A stretch of 64,000 bases of DNA from Pyrocephalus nanus (Eukaryota > Chordata > Aves > Passeriformes > Tyrannidae): contig CM076264.1 of the NCBI GenBank assembly GCA_038380795.1, forward strand, positions 7,752,001-7,816,000, in the 5' to 3' direction. Numbering within the stretch: position 1 is the first letter of the stretch; the number at the start of each line of letters is the position of its first letter. Made by a program: the position numbers and the translations under genes. The notes under the pieces were generated by a model that did not search any database, was not told where the DNA came from, and saw nothing but the letters and a program-made list of their open reading frames with translations. This document shows positions 22,101-34,354 of the stretch, one piece after another.

Positions 22101-25079
22101 CTGACTCTGAGATGAAACTCCATGACTGGTGATTGTACTACGAAGTTTCCATGCAAAACAAAAAGACTCAGACAAATGATGGTCTTGCATCTTCTGTCTG
22201 ATATGCCATCATCCTGCTGCTCTGGACACTTCTTGGCTACACTGCAGTCTCTGAAGTAGGAGACTCATGGATTCATAGTGCAGAAAGCTTTATTATAACT
22301 GCGTAATGGGGGGCAATGAGGGCCACGAGGGATGGATGACTCCGTAATCTCCTAACAAAAGATTTTATGCCTCAACCACAATCATGAGCAATGTATTTCA
22401 AGCGATTTATTAGCAGTGTGAAAAATGACAGCAACTGACTAATGAGACTGAGAAGTACACCCCTGAAAGTGCTCCAGTAGCTGCCATTGACATACATCTG
22501 GCATTTGTGCACAGAGAACATGTGGCCAGCAGAGTGACCACATAAAGACACAGCCACATTTCTCACCTGCACACAGGCACTGGAGTGGAAACAACTTTGT
22601 AAGTCAAACGTAAAATATAGATAAAATATATACAAATACCCCTCTGATCAAGGGGTATAGTACAGAAAACCTCCTCAGAGAGCTCGAATAGTATGCCATT
22701 GTTCTACTCCAAGCAGAGGACAAAGTAATGAGGTGATGCCAACTTGTGATGTTTATCTACCTATTGTCAAGTCTGGCTTCACTTCACAACAAACTTGTTC
22801 ATAAGCAGCACTATTACAGTGCATTACAACAAAGGTGTTATCTCAGTGATATGACTCAGAGCACTTAAATAGATAATAATTTCTTTGAGACAGAACCTCA
22901 CCTACCCTAATGTAGAGGTTAACTCCACAAACCATAGCATATCTAATCCCGCTGTTAACTGTAATAATTACGAGCCACAGATCAAGCTACATCCTGAAAA
23001 GAACCACAAACACCTTTACAGTCAATTATGTTTCAGTCAAAGGAAAGAGAAACAGGAACTACCTTTTGCATACATGTGGAACAGCTATGTCAATCTATAT
23101 GTCACAAACTTCAAACCCCACAGAACAATTACCATGTTACCAAAACTGTCAAAATGCTTTAATTTCTGTCACCAAAAATTTGTTTTATCACAGGCTTACC
23201 TGCCTAGCAAATGACTGTTTTCAGGATGTTCCTTGAGTTGCATGAACCTGCAACTCACCTTTAAGTATTCAGCATAGTTATATCAATAGGGGTTAATAAA
23301 AGTTGGGCTTAAAATAGCAATGCTGATAAGAAAAAAAAAATTATGTTTACCTTTCTAAACAGAGTCTATGAAGGCTTATGTTTGACCTTCATAAATAATT
23401 TGGGAGACTGAAACATGAGGAAGAAGAAATACTTTTGAAATCAGAAAAAATCACCTTGGGGGGGGGGGGTGGGGAATAAACATGGGGATAATTGCCTGTA
23501 AGAGGAATGTCTTTAACTTTTGCAGCAGTGAAATTCCTTGACAGGATGGACTAATAGTCAGAGGATCTTTGATCTGTTTAGGAGAAGGAAGGGGTGATAT
23601 TGCTGTCTGAGAGAGCAGAACAGAGAGCTTAATGACCCCTAGCACGTCTGTCCAGTTGGTGTTAAAAGAAAACAGCATAAAAAAATAATTATATAGATTA
23701 CTCTTTTAAAGGCACCACAAGGAAAATATCACGTAAAAGAAGTTGTCAATGAGATTATACAATAAGGTATTGTGCAGAGATGCAGTTTAACTACTGTATA
23801 ATTTGGGATGAGCTGGCACTGTCATTATTAAATCTCTGCACTCAGATTTAGAATTAAAACCTTCAGCAAATTTTGGGTCAGACGCAAAAACCCTGGGGTT
23901 TTCCACTTCTTGAAAACACAGGCCCCCGTTCTTTTCAGGATATGCAGGTACCATATTTTCCCCATTCAGGCTTGGTTTATGTTCGTGTCATCAAATAATT
24001 GTCCTTCAGAGAGAATTTTCTTATGTCATTCATGACAAAATACTTCACCTGCTGGGAAACACTGAATTCACACTGATATCCAGAAAGGTTGCTGGATGTG
24101 GCTGCCATGTTGATACCTCTTCACACTGACTAAAAATTATTTCAGTACTCTACATAATAGTTGCAAGCAGCAGGTCCTCTGAAAACTAGCTGAAAGAAAT
24201 GTTAATTTATTTAGTTGGGTCTTTTCACAGTGCATTACTCACGAGGGTTGTTGAGGGTGTGATGCTTAAAAATAAAAGTAGCTGTATGTATATATCAAGT
24301 GTTGACTAATCTTTAACACCTTTTCAGCCCAAAGTTAATGTCAAGAGTAAACTGGGATCATAATCATGCACTCAAACACATCCTCATAATATAATTCATG
24401 TGTCAGCAGAACCTATGGAAGTAATAAAGTACCTAAGAGTGGTCATGGTTTTTTTCTTTGGCTCATAAATACTGTTTATTATTGAATTTTCTGCTTTACA
24501 TCTTCTTCTCTTCTTCTGCTTCTAAGTCTCAGGGGGAAAATAATTAAGAAAACCCGATTTTCTGGACTACAAATTCCTTTCTCTTTTGAACCCCTCAAAG
24601 CTGTCCACGGGACACAAGTTCTCATGTGGATGTTAAATATCAGCCTTTAAATACATGCACTCTAGATAAAAAGATGCTTAAAGTCAACAAGGTGGTGTTC
24701 AGATATATTCCAATAACAACAGTATAACAGAGGTTCAACCTATTTAAGTGAAAAGTGCACTTTGAACAGCTAAAAATGGTGATCAGCATCACAGCATTAC
24801 TCACTGATGCCTGAAAAGTGCAATTCTTGTTCCTTTGGTGAATTTACAGCTTGTTGTTGTCGTCCATCAAGTCTAAATTTCATTAAAGACTGGTCTTAGT
24901 TTTTAGGTATTTCTTAAAATAGCGCTCACAATATTTGCATTATTCTTGAGAAAAGTGCCTAGCTAACTGAGTCATCTCATATTTGGGCCCTCTGGCCCCC
25001 ATTTGGTAATATTTTAAAGCAAATATGTATTGAAGAAAAGGTTCACTAAGTCATTTCCTCGGTAACATAATTTCTAATG
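19141..25079. other. Unassigned AT-rich non-coding DNA
   Basis: No gene, RNA gene or CR1 fragment was recognised. There is an A tract near 19329-19342 and a G run at 23458-23474. Open frames reach 109 codons (plus, 22885-23214) with no recognisable domain. Some of this interval may be conserved non-coding DNA. Confidence 0.5.
23458..23474 (+). repeat. G-run (G12 T G4)
   Basis: Twelve consecutive G, one T and four G on the plus strand. It is the longest G tract in the window and could form a G-quadruplex. There is no gene nearby to give it a role. Confidence 0.9.
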
Positions 25080-28000
25080 AATCCTTTCATATAATCATGC
25101 ATATCTTTATAAATATATTCTGAGCAATAAACCATGATTGAAATTAAGTAAAATACACTCTTAAGGTTGATTTAATCTCTTTTACTGAATAACCATTAAA
25201 ATGAAAATTCTCTCCCAAGATGCTCAAGCCAAAATGAGGAACATGATAATAAACACTGGGTAATAAAAATAAATTAAAAATCAAAGCTTTATGATATATT
25301 TTCCTATCAAAATGAAAGTGGCAAATTGAAAACAATAATGATGCTCATCCACAGTTACAGATCCAACCGCACATTTCAGAATTTGATTTACAATTAGCGG
25401 CATCTTGAAAATGAGCCATCATTTTACATTTTAAACTGCTGCTACTCAATCCACCAAGTATTAAAATCTTGATGTTGATTAATGGCACTCTCTCCCGCTG
25501 CTTCTCTCCACGAGGCTTCACAGAAACCAAAGCAACAATAGTCACCATGTGGTACGGTTGCACACCTCCTCCATGCCCAGTTTGGTCGCTACCGCTGTGT
25601 TCATAAGCAGCAGGTACTTGGTGGTTTGAAAATTTTAGTGTCCTCACCAGGATGTGAGTATAGGATGTACACTTTGATGCCTTTCAGTGTAATACTGGTA
25701 CAGGTTTCAAGTACCTGGAACAAGTGGGCTGAATGCAACCACTGACTGCAAGAACCAGTTTTCCAGCTGCAGTGCCGTTTCCCAACAAACTGCAGTTTCT
25801 ACAAGATACCATCAGGGTTTCCTGCGGAAGAATGACTAGCAAAAAAAGAACTCAGGGACTAAGAACCATGGGAGTGTGCACCCCTTGAGCAAGGTGAAGG
25901 TGTAAGACCCAGTGGTCTAAGCCATTTCCCTATTGTCAGTTCAGCTTTGTTCCTCCTGCTCAGTTTGTCTCAGGTTCTGAGCTATGAGGTTTCATATCCC
26001 ATCCACACTGCTATTACAGAGGCTTATACTAATCCTCCTCATTTTTTATTCACATTGATCCACTTGCTGTTAGTGTCATACCTTTCACTGGTCAACTAAA
26101 AGGAATGGAAGAGCCCAATTTGTCTTTTTTTTTTCCTTTTTCATTTATTCTATTGAAGAGCTTCCATCTGGATTTGCAGAACAGCAGCGAGAAACTACGA
26201 AACAGAAAATACAGATATCCTGAAAATAGTACCTGTTACATCAGTTCAGACTATAAGTAATGCAGTTTACTTCAATTTGCAGAAAAACAGTTAACCAAAA
26301 CCACCTTCTTTAGTGCTATTTTTTAAAATGTGGATATGATTGAGAAGATTTGCAGCTTGGCCATTTTAAAGAACACCCAGGGCAGTTAATAAACTTTTGA
26401 CCTGTGGGATGACTGAAACTAAAAACTTTCTTCTGTTAAAATCTTGAGCAATCTTTAGTGCAGAAGAGCAACAGGCACAGAAACTCCAATTTGAATGCCA
26501 AAAATAAAAAGATCATAAAAATTTGATCTTATAAATATCACCATAGTTGCAGGCTACTGCATACCTTTATTCCTTAGCACTTAACATCAAGGGGCAAGTC
26601 TCTCCTTAGGAAAACACAGTTATTTAAATTGGACAAAATACATGATTTTTGCCATAAATAATATTATGTGAACATTATGTGAACATAAGCTTGAAACGGA
26701 ATATTTAGATTTAAGATTTTATATTTTTAATAAATTGCACTTGCATTTAATGATAGACAAAAATGCCATTCCTTCTTTAATATTATTTACAAACTTGAGT
26801 GGCATTCCCAGACTACAAAAAATAATTAAAGTATAAAACCCAATCAGTAAATATTAGCCAAGTTCTTACACAACCTGACAAATTGATTGTGTGCACTATA
26901 TTGTGACTGGATCAATTAGCATAAAATAAACAATGAAACATTCTATTAATGATTCTGAAAAGAAGCTCTGATTTTATTTTATCTTATTTTGAGCCTGCTC
27001 CTAATCCTCAAGGAGCTTGGACATCAAACTCAATGGATGGATGGCGAGATCTTTAGTGCTTTGGAAATGGCTCTTGTAAAAACTTTCAAAGGAATGATCC
27101 AGATTTTAAAATGGTAATATGGAATAGCTGTGACTAAACAAGCAAGAAAACACCTTCAGGGCTCAAATCGGCTACACCCTTTTGTTTGAAGTGACAAGAC
27201 CTATCATTAAGCAGAAAAATTTTGCTTCTGCAGCATAACAGAGACACCAGCAATGCATTCTCACATTTTATTTCCTACTGTTATTACCTTTTCACATATA
27301 ATTGGTTTCACACATTTCTGAGGAGTCTAAGCTGAAAGCCACTTGTTTTCTCAATAACACACCCAACCCTGCACACATCTTATGAATGTATTCCACATTC
27401 CCAACTCCTACCATGCTGCTTTGCCTCTCTGGCAAGTTTTTCCTTCAATATTATCCTTCCTCATATAAATATTCCCTTATACCATTTCAAGTTACATATA
27501 TATACACATATATTGTTTCCCTCCTTTAATTTATTACTGTTTCTTAATCTTTTTGAAGGATACAAAAAGGAAAATGGCTGTTAATTGCTGGGAGAAAATC
27601 TATTTTGCAGTATGCACACATAAATTACACTGAGTGCACATTAGTCTTCAGCCTAACTCCTTTCAAAAAGCAAGAAACCCCTCAGCAAAAGCAGTGAAAA
27701 GAGAAAAGGGATAGGAGGAAAATTAATCAAACAGGAAAAGAGTCTTTATTTTTTATTTTTAATAATCCATAAAGTGCACTACAAGAATTCCATTTAAAAA
27801 AAAAAAAGTGCATGGGGGAAGAAATTAGAAAGTGATTTCAGAAATTAGACAAAAATGGAAAGAAAACACAGGAAACAAAAAATCCTCCAAAGAGAACTAA
27901 CAGGCAATCAGAGCTGCAAACGAGTAGAGATGATCTCCTGGAAGACCATGGTGGCAGTAGGGAGGACACTATGGCATGAGTCATCATGGCCACTCAACTA

Positions 28001-28754
28001 AAGAATGTTGTATGCTGTAATGAGGTGTTGGTCATGGCCTGAAATCCAAGTGGGAACACCTTGACAGGATGTTATACTAAACTTTCCCTTTATTCACAGC
28101 ATATATGGATGTACAACTAGGATAAACCCATAAATGGGGTAATAACTGATATAGGCAGTAACACATGCAGCACTGTGTGTTAAAAACACATGTTGTGCCA
28201 AAACACAATAACCAAATGGATTTTGGTATTCTATAAACACCTAAATTTATGTCTCCATGTGCATGTAGAAAATCAGTACTCTGGGCACAAGACGATGCTG
28301 CTGCGCTGCAAGTCCCAGATGAAGACAGCCAGACATCTGCCAGCCATGGAACAAGGGAGAAAAGGTGCCTCTGACATGAAAAATGCAGGACCCGCATTCT
28401 TTCTCAGTCACTATTGATAGAAACAAGAGTGAAGCAGCTGGATAGACCCCAAGGGAGCAGAACGAAGCAAGAAATGTGACAAAACCACAAGACATGAGAA
28501 AGAAAAGCCAAGGCTGTCAAGGATATGACAGAGCCTGCAACTGGACTGAGGAAGCTCCACAGCAATTACAAGCCTAAAAAAGAAAAAAGAAGATCTGACT
28601 GATAGCAGTGGGAGAGTAAGAAGAAAACAGAGGGAGGTCCTGGCCAAAGAATATCAAGAGAAAGCACAAGTATCCAGATGCCACTGCACAAACACATCAA
28701 ATTTAGTCAGTCTTGCTTAATTATATTTTATTTATTAACTTACTTGGTAAAATA
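25080..28754. other. Unassigned AT-rich non-coding DNA, possible conserved blocks
   Basis: No gene or retroelement is visible. The blocks at about 25.1-25.65 kb and 26.6-26.97 kb are complex and free of simple repeats, with several TAATTA/ATTA-type homeodomain core sites and few CpG. That style is common in conserved vertebrate non-coding elements, but conservation itself cannot be seen here. A perfect 11-base tandem duplication lies at 26663-26684. Confidence 0.45.
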
Positions 28755-28892
28755 TCTGTCAGTGTGTAAGAAGCATTTGGACAATACCCTTAACAACATG
28801 CTTCAACTTTTTATCAGCCCTAAAGTGGTCAAGTGGTTGGACTGGATGACTGTTGTAGGTCCCTTTCAACTGAAAGATTATATTCTGTATTA
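28755..28892 (+). mobile_element. CR1 LINE 3' end, same lineage as the 18-kb copy
   Basis: One plus-strand frame reads SVCKKHLDNTLNNMLQLF, parallel to [15 protein letters not shown] in the minus-strand CR1 at 18.3 kb. It continues into the 3' region with GTGGTTGGACTGGATGAC, a TAGGTCCC segment and TTTCAACTGAAAGATTATAT, and ends in TATTCTGTATT. It is strongly 5'-truncated. The tail has not expanded, unlike that of the 18-kb relative. Confidence 0.75.
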
Positions 28893-30120
28893 AAATATTA
28901 GCCTTTGATAACGAAGTCACACTAGAGGTGGCTAATTACACCGTGTATCCCTCCTTTTCCATTGTAGTGTCAGATAAGCTCAAATAACTTATTCTGCCCT
29001 TGTGAGGATGATTCCAAGTAGCTTTTTCTGCCCTTGTGAGGACTATTCCCTTGACACCCTTCTTTATGTAAAAGGGTAAAGGAATCTAAAGTCAGCTGGA
29101 GTGCAGGGCAAGCAGTGGTGGTGCTCCCCTGGTGTGCAGCTCCCCCAGTTTCTGCCCTCATTCAATGCTGGTTAGAAAATTCTCCTACATGAGCAGGTGG
29201 AAAATCATCTCTGTCAGGTCACTTAGCTGCCACTTGTCACCAGCTTGAAGAGACAAGGTTTGTTATCTGCATAGCCTAAACTAGAGGACAAAATCAGGAT
29301 ACAACTGAGGCCGATGTAGGATTGAATTTCCTGTCTGAAAAAAATCTCAGGTGTAAATCTCAGGATTTCCACTTCCAGGTTGATATCCCAACATATACAA
29401 GTGCTTGGTGAATAATCACCCCAAAAGTCCAAATTCATAGCAGGGGCTACTATCTCAGCAACAGCAAGAATCTCCTATTTGTGTGGTAACATTGTTTCTG
29501 AGAACCTCAAAGAAACCTCATAGTTTCTGGGAGCAGTTATTTCTATAGAAATATTCTAAAATTACATGGTAAACAGAGTGAAGAAGGGGTTGTCAAGGGC
29601 TTCCAAAATGCAGATGAGACCAAAAAATTCTTAAGCAGCAGCAGGTGCTTTCACATATTAGCACTAAAAAAACCTCGAACAAACCATTTTTTTTCTGAAT
29701 GAATATTGTCCATATAACTACGAGAGAAAAATATAGCATTGATGTGAAGCATTATGACTTTAAATTTGTGAAACAAGCACTCCGTCTTCACCCACGCATC
29801 CCCCTAAATCAAAAAAGTATTCTCCAAATTATATACTGATGACACTGGGAGTCAAAGCCATCTAATTATCCTTTCTTCCCTGTCATGAGAGGAAAAAGCT
29901 CCTATGACATACACAGCCATATATTCAAGATATCTATCAAGGACTTTAATAAAGTAGAAAATTAAATTAAATGCCATTTTGTAATCAAGAAATTATTATT
30001 TCTGCTTTTCTACCCATTTCTCAATGTGCAGTTTCATTTACTCTTTTTTTCCTCTCTATTATCTGTTTTCTTTCATTCCTCTTGTTAGCTGCTTAATTTT
30101 ATTGAAAAAAATATTTTCCC

Positions 30121-30123
<3 letters not shown>

Positions 30124-30156
<33 letters not shown>
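30124..30156. repeat. Poly(A) tract, 33 A
   Basis: An uninterrupted run of 33 A. The upstream DNA is AT-rich and shows no retrocopy or SINE body. Confidence 0.95.
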
Positions 30157-30157
<1 letters not shown>

Positions 30158-31194
30158 CCATTTACCACTTATTACATTTCCTTAAACCTCATCATTCTTT
30201 TCCCTGTGTCAACCATTTTGTCACTGAGATGACTTCGTCTGGTACTCTTCCTTTACAAGTAATAGTCCAAATCTGATGATCTTTTGGAAGACATTACCTC
30301 TCACAATGGCATTTATGAGTTCATTACTTCATCTCTCCCAGCTATATTATCCCATCACAAGAAACACAGTGACTTTTGAACCTGAAAACTTTTCTAGCCC
30401 TTCAGGAGCTGATGAGCAGGGGATTTTTCCCTTGTCTCTCTTTGTACTGAATCGGAATAGATTTGGCATCAACTTGACCTGGAGATTGAACTGAATCATT
30501 AGGTAAAATTGAATGCTTGTAGAAAATACGTGAAAGAGTGTAGTGATATATAATGTAATGGACTCCTTCAAAAGCTCTTCCATATAGCTCTGCAGATGTT
30601 AAGGAGGTTATATATTTTGCCTCATACTTTCTATCTATTTGTTCATTATGAAACCTTCCAGATAAATTCTATGGAGACTTTTTTTTTTTTAAAACAAAAT
30701 TTTAGCATTGCCAGTGGTAGTTCAGCATACTTAAGAAAAAGGCTCATTTTCTTTCTTTCTGAAATCCATTGATTTCCAAGAATTATTTTTTACCTCAATA
30801 TCTATAAAAGTATACCTTCTCCATACATATGTATGTACTTTCACAGATTTCTGAAGCAGCGCTATAAAGTATCAGCAAGAAAAAGCAAAAAGTATGTTGT
30901 CTTCTGTATAAGATACCAATTTACCTGTCTGACCTATGATCAAGTATTTCATTAGTGCCTCACTCACTGCAGGAAGCATTCTTTGGATATAGCATGCACG
31001 ATTTATTTCAGGACAAGAAATCCAAGTTAAACTACTTTTCATATCTCCTAATGACTTAGTATAGTGAAGAATCTTCCATAGATCACCTGATGGTAGGCAT
31101 ATTTCTCTGATTATTCAGTGGTGGGATTTTAGTTTTTATTCACTGGGAGATTTTCTACTGATTTTTTTTTTTATTTTATTTTTTATGCTGGCAG

Positions 31195-31244
31195 TTGGGA
31201 TTTGTATGAAGCATTCATATAAATGCTTCTTGTACAAATCCCAA
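31195..31244. repeat. Inverted repeat / hairpin, about 20-bp stem and 6-base loop
   Basis: The left arm is 31195-31215 and the right arm 31222-31244, separated by CATATA. Twelve outer bases (TTGGGATTTGTA) and eight inner bases (GAAGCATT) pair perfectly around an asymmetric bulge (T opposite CAA on the complementary reading). This is the best hairpin I noticed in the window. It could be a microRNA-like precursor, a miniature inverted-repeat remnant or chance. The hairpin is directly visible; any function is inference. Confidence 0.85.
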
Positions 31245-31590
31245 GCAACATCGACCTAAACTGCCTGTTCTTGGGAAAACTTGAACAAAGTAGGTTTCTG
31301 TTCAAATTTTATTAATGAAACTGAAATAGACCTGTTGCCAGTCATAAGGACACCTCATTTTAATTAAAGTACCTTGCTTTTTTGCTACATTATTTTCAAC
31401 TCTGATTGTCTTCTCCACTTCAAAGCTAATCGGCTTTTCTGGCAGCCATAAAGAATTTTTTCCCCTCCAAAGTGGCTTATAGTGAGGTAAAATAAGAAAT
31501 AGTTCCTTTGGCTTGAAAAAGAGACCATTAGGTCTCCATGTCATGATAATAGTCAGAATAAACTGTGTAATTAATGCATTTTTTGAGCTA

Positions 31591-31640
31591 GAGAAGTTAA
31601 CCAGATGGACTCCTAAAGTCCTTCCAAACTATTAAAGTTC
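31591..31640 (+). mobile_element. Possible CR1 LINE 3' tail remnant
   Basis: The sequence GAGAAGTTAACCAGATGGAC, then TCCTAAAGTCCTTCCAAACT, resembles the end of a CR1 (GAGGTTGGACCAGATGG..CC..GGTCCCTTCCAACC). Only about 50 diverged bases remain and there is no clear ATTCTATG tail. Confidence 0.4.
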
Positions 31641-33995
31641 AAGTCTTGCATCCTGTGTCCCATCTCCTCTCAGTGAAGAACAACTTGTCTCCAGCCAAGA
31701 TTCCCCCTTCTGCCAGAATCCCTTTTTTCCTCTACATCTCCTGATACGAAAAGTTGTGCAAACATACCAATACAAACAAAAATATCTAAAAAAAACAACC
31801 AAACAAACCAAAAACACTAAAATAATGTTTGTACCAAAGACAAGTAAATTTGGCATAAAAAAGCAAGCCTATTGTACTCAACAGATGCTAAATAAACTGA
31901 AAATAACTACAAAGGCACCTGCCAACTTATGTTTTTACATGTCTTACAGGAAATTGCTTAACTAAGGCTGGTATTTTTCCAAAGCTTTCTGCCATTTTCA
32001 ATGGCAGCCACCTTTTCAGATCTATTTGCATGTTCTAAATCAAACCAAGAAGCTGAAGGTGTAATCAAAAGATCTTTTTTCAGCTCTTTGAAATGACTAC
32101 TCTGAGCTAAAATCAATGTTCTATCAACAGCCTGTTTTTAGAAGTATTCAGGCTGCCCTTGTATTCTTTCTCTGTAGCCTCTTCTTTCCTTAAGTCTGCC
32201 ACCCATTCTATCTCAAAAACTGAAAATTAACTGCGAAACCATTGCTTAAAAACACTGATAATTATACTGTTTAGATTTAGCAAAGATTACCTGTTGTTTT
32301 CTCGCAGTCAAATTGGAGTTTGTTTCTTGTCAGTGCTTTCTGAAAACCTGTATTTTCAGCTGTGAAATAACAAATAGCCAATCTTCACCCCTTCTCAGCC
32401 TCCTGAATTCCCCAGAACTTTCAGTTGTGAAAATTAAATGTCTTGTGTCTGCAGGCTCTAATCTTATTAAGACTTTCCATTTTTTAGTAACTCATTGTGA
32501 AGAGCTGTAATGTCAATGTAAGTATGGAGGAGAGAGGAAAGACATGGATAAAGTATGGAAAGAGATCAGTTGAGAACAACTCTAATCCTCAATAATTTTG
32601 TGTCTTTTCAGGTAAAATTACAATCTTCAATACCTAGATTAATATAAAACACCTCTGACTAGCCTGAAAAACACATTGATCTCATATTTTCCACATCCTT
32701 ACCCTGCTTCTCATATTGGTTCAGAGTTGGTGGTCAAAGATATCTGCTGCAATCACATGTAAGCACGTTCTCCCCTGTTCTGTCCTCACACCTCTTACTT
32801 CCATGAGTGAGAAAAGTCAACTGCTTTTCTGCATATCCTGCATAAGCAGAAGAAGCTGCACATATTCTGCCTGCCCCTAGAGAGCTGGTTGTATCAATCA
32901 AGTATGAAAATGCTTTTCCATCCCCTTTAATTTTCTACATAATTTTTTTAAAGAAGGTCCATGTGAGAATATTAAGCTGTGAAAGCTGCTTCACTGTAAC
33001 ACATGAAAATCAGCCTCTAAAGACAGACACTGATGTATCTGTAACTACCTTTATAAAAAGAAGTCTTCCAGTACTCAGCTTAGAAATGGAACAAGATTAG
33101 TGATACCTTAGCTTTAAAACTGCCCAATTATGTTTTGCAGTATTTCCTAAGAGTACAAATTGTTACAGGACACAGTGTTTCCTAACAGGCAAAATGATTC
33201 AGGAAAGTGCTTTCATGAGATGTTTCTCAAATAATTAAAATCTTTAGCTAAGGGCCTTGTGCCGTCCCTGCATTTATAAAAGAAAGGTGCCCACGTATTA
33301 TTTATTTACCTGCATTTTAGATACTTTCTTTAGCAAGTAAAACTGCCTACAAAGTAAGCACACTCCCTGTACATTTTCATCATCCCTCATTTTAGCTGTT
33401 GCTTTAGGTATCTTTGAAGAATTAACCGGAACTGCTGTCAGTGACAGAAACCAGTTTGTTGTATAAATAAACCTCAATTTTACTTCCAGGGGTTGAAAAT
33501 GAGAATAAAGCCTGTTTCTTTCAAACAAACGTTTTTTTTTTACTCTTCTAAGTTGCAACCTCCAGCTGAGTCACTGCTGTGAGTCCGGTGTTATCCAAAA
33601 AGGAGTTAGCTTTCAGAAGTGTCAGAAGCATCCTGTTGCAGTCCTGACACTATCAGCAAGTGATAGTGTAGTCTGATGATGTAATCCTAACTTTGTGTTA
33701 CACTGTTACATCAGAGCACCTGCCTACACAGGTACAGGGGCAGACCAACCTCATTTCCAACTCCATCATCAGGTGTTGGCACATAATCCTCCTCCAGCCC
33801 CTTGTACCTCCAGTGTAACACTTATTTTGCAACCTTAATTGTGACTGATAAATATACTGTGAGAAAAATATTTGAATGCAATAGTTATTAGCACATGTTA
33901 ACTTCTATCTGAAATCTACATATTTCCATATTTATAAAGATTAGGATATAATAGTTGATTATGTTTTTAATGATGCTTTGGAGAAAAAATCAATA
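31641..33995. other. Unassigned non-coding DNA
   Basis: No gene is recognised. A cluster of short inverted repeats lies at 33618-33714. Open frames are at most 86 codons and show no recognisable domain. Confidence 0.5.
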
Positions 33996-34354
33996 AATCA
34001 TAGAATCAGCTGGGTTGGAAAAGACCTCTAAGATCACCAAGTACAAGCCTTGATCCATGGTTACTAGACCATGGCTCTAAGTGCCACATCCAGTCTCATC
34101 TTAAAAATCTCCAGGGACAGAGAATCCCCTACTTCCCTGGGCAGCCCATTCCATTGCCTGATTACCCTCTCTGTAAAGAATTTCTTCCTAACATCCAACC
34201 CAAACCTCCCCGGCAGAGCTTGAGACCATGCCCTCTTGTCTTATTGATAATTGCCAAGGAGAAGAGACCGACCCCCACCTGGCTACAACCTCCTTTCAAG
34301 TAGTTGTAGACAGTGATGCGGTCTCCCCTGAGCCTCCTCTTCTCCAGGCTAAAA
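33996..34354 (-). mobile_element. CR1 LINE fragment, minus strand, 5'-truncated
   Basis: The plus strand starts with the inverted tail AATCATAGAATCAGCTGGGT and ends at AGCCTCCTCTTCTCCAGGCT. On the minus strand a frame contains [19 protein letters not shown], the conserved ORF2 C-terminal segment of CR1, followed by the ORF2 end and the 3' UTR. Only the last 360 bases of the element are present. The frame is short and broken downstream, so it is inactive. Confidence 0.93.

Larger units (their letters stand above)
28893..31590. other. Unassigned non-coding DNA
   Basis: No gene is seen. A near-perfect 24-base direct repeat lies at 28992-29049, an A33 tract at 30124-30156 and a strong hairpin at 31195-31244. 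Open frames are at most 80 codons with no recognisable domain. Confidence 0.5.
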
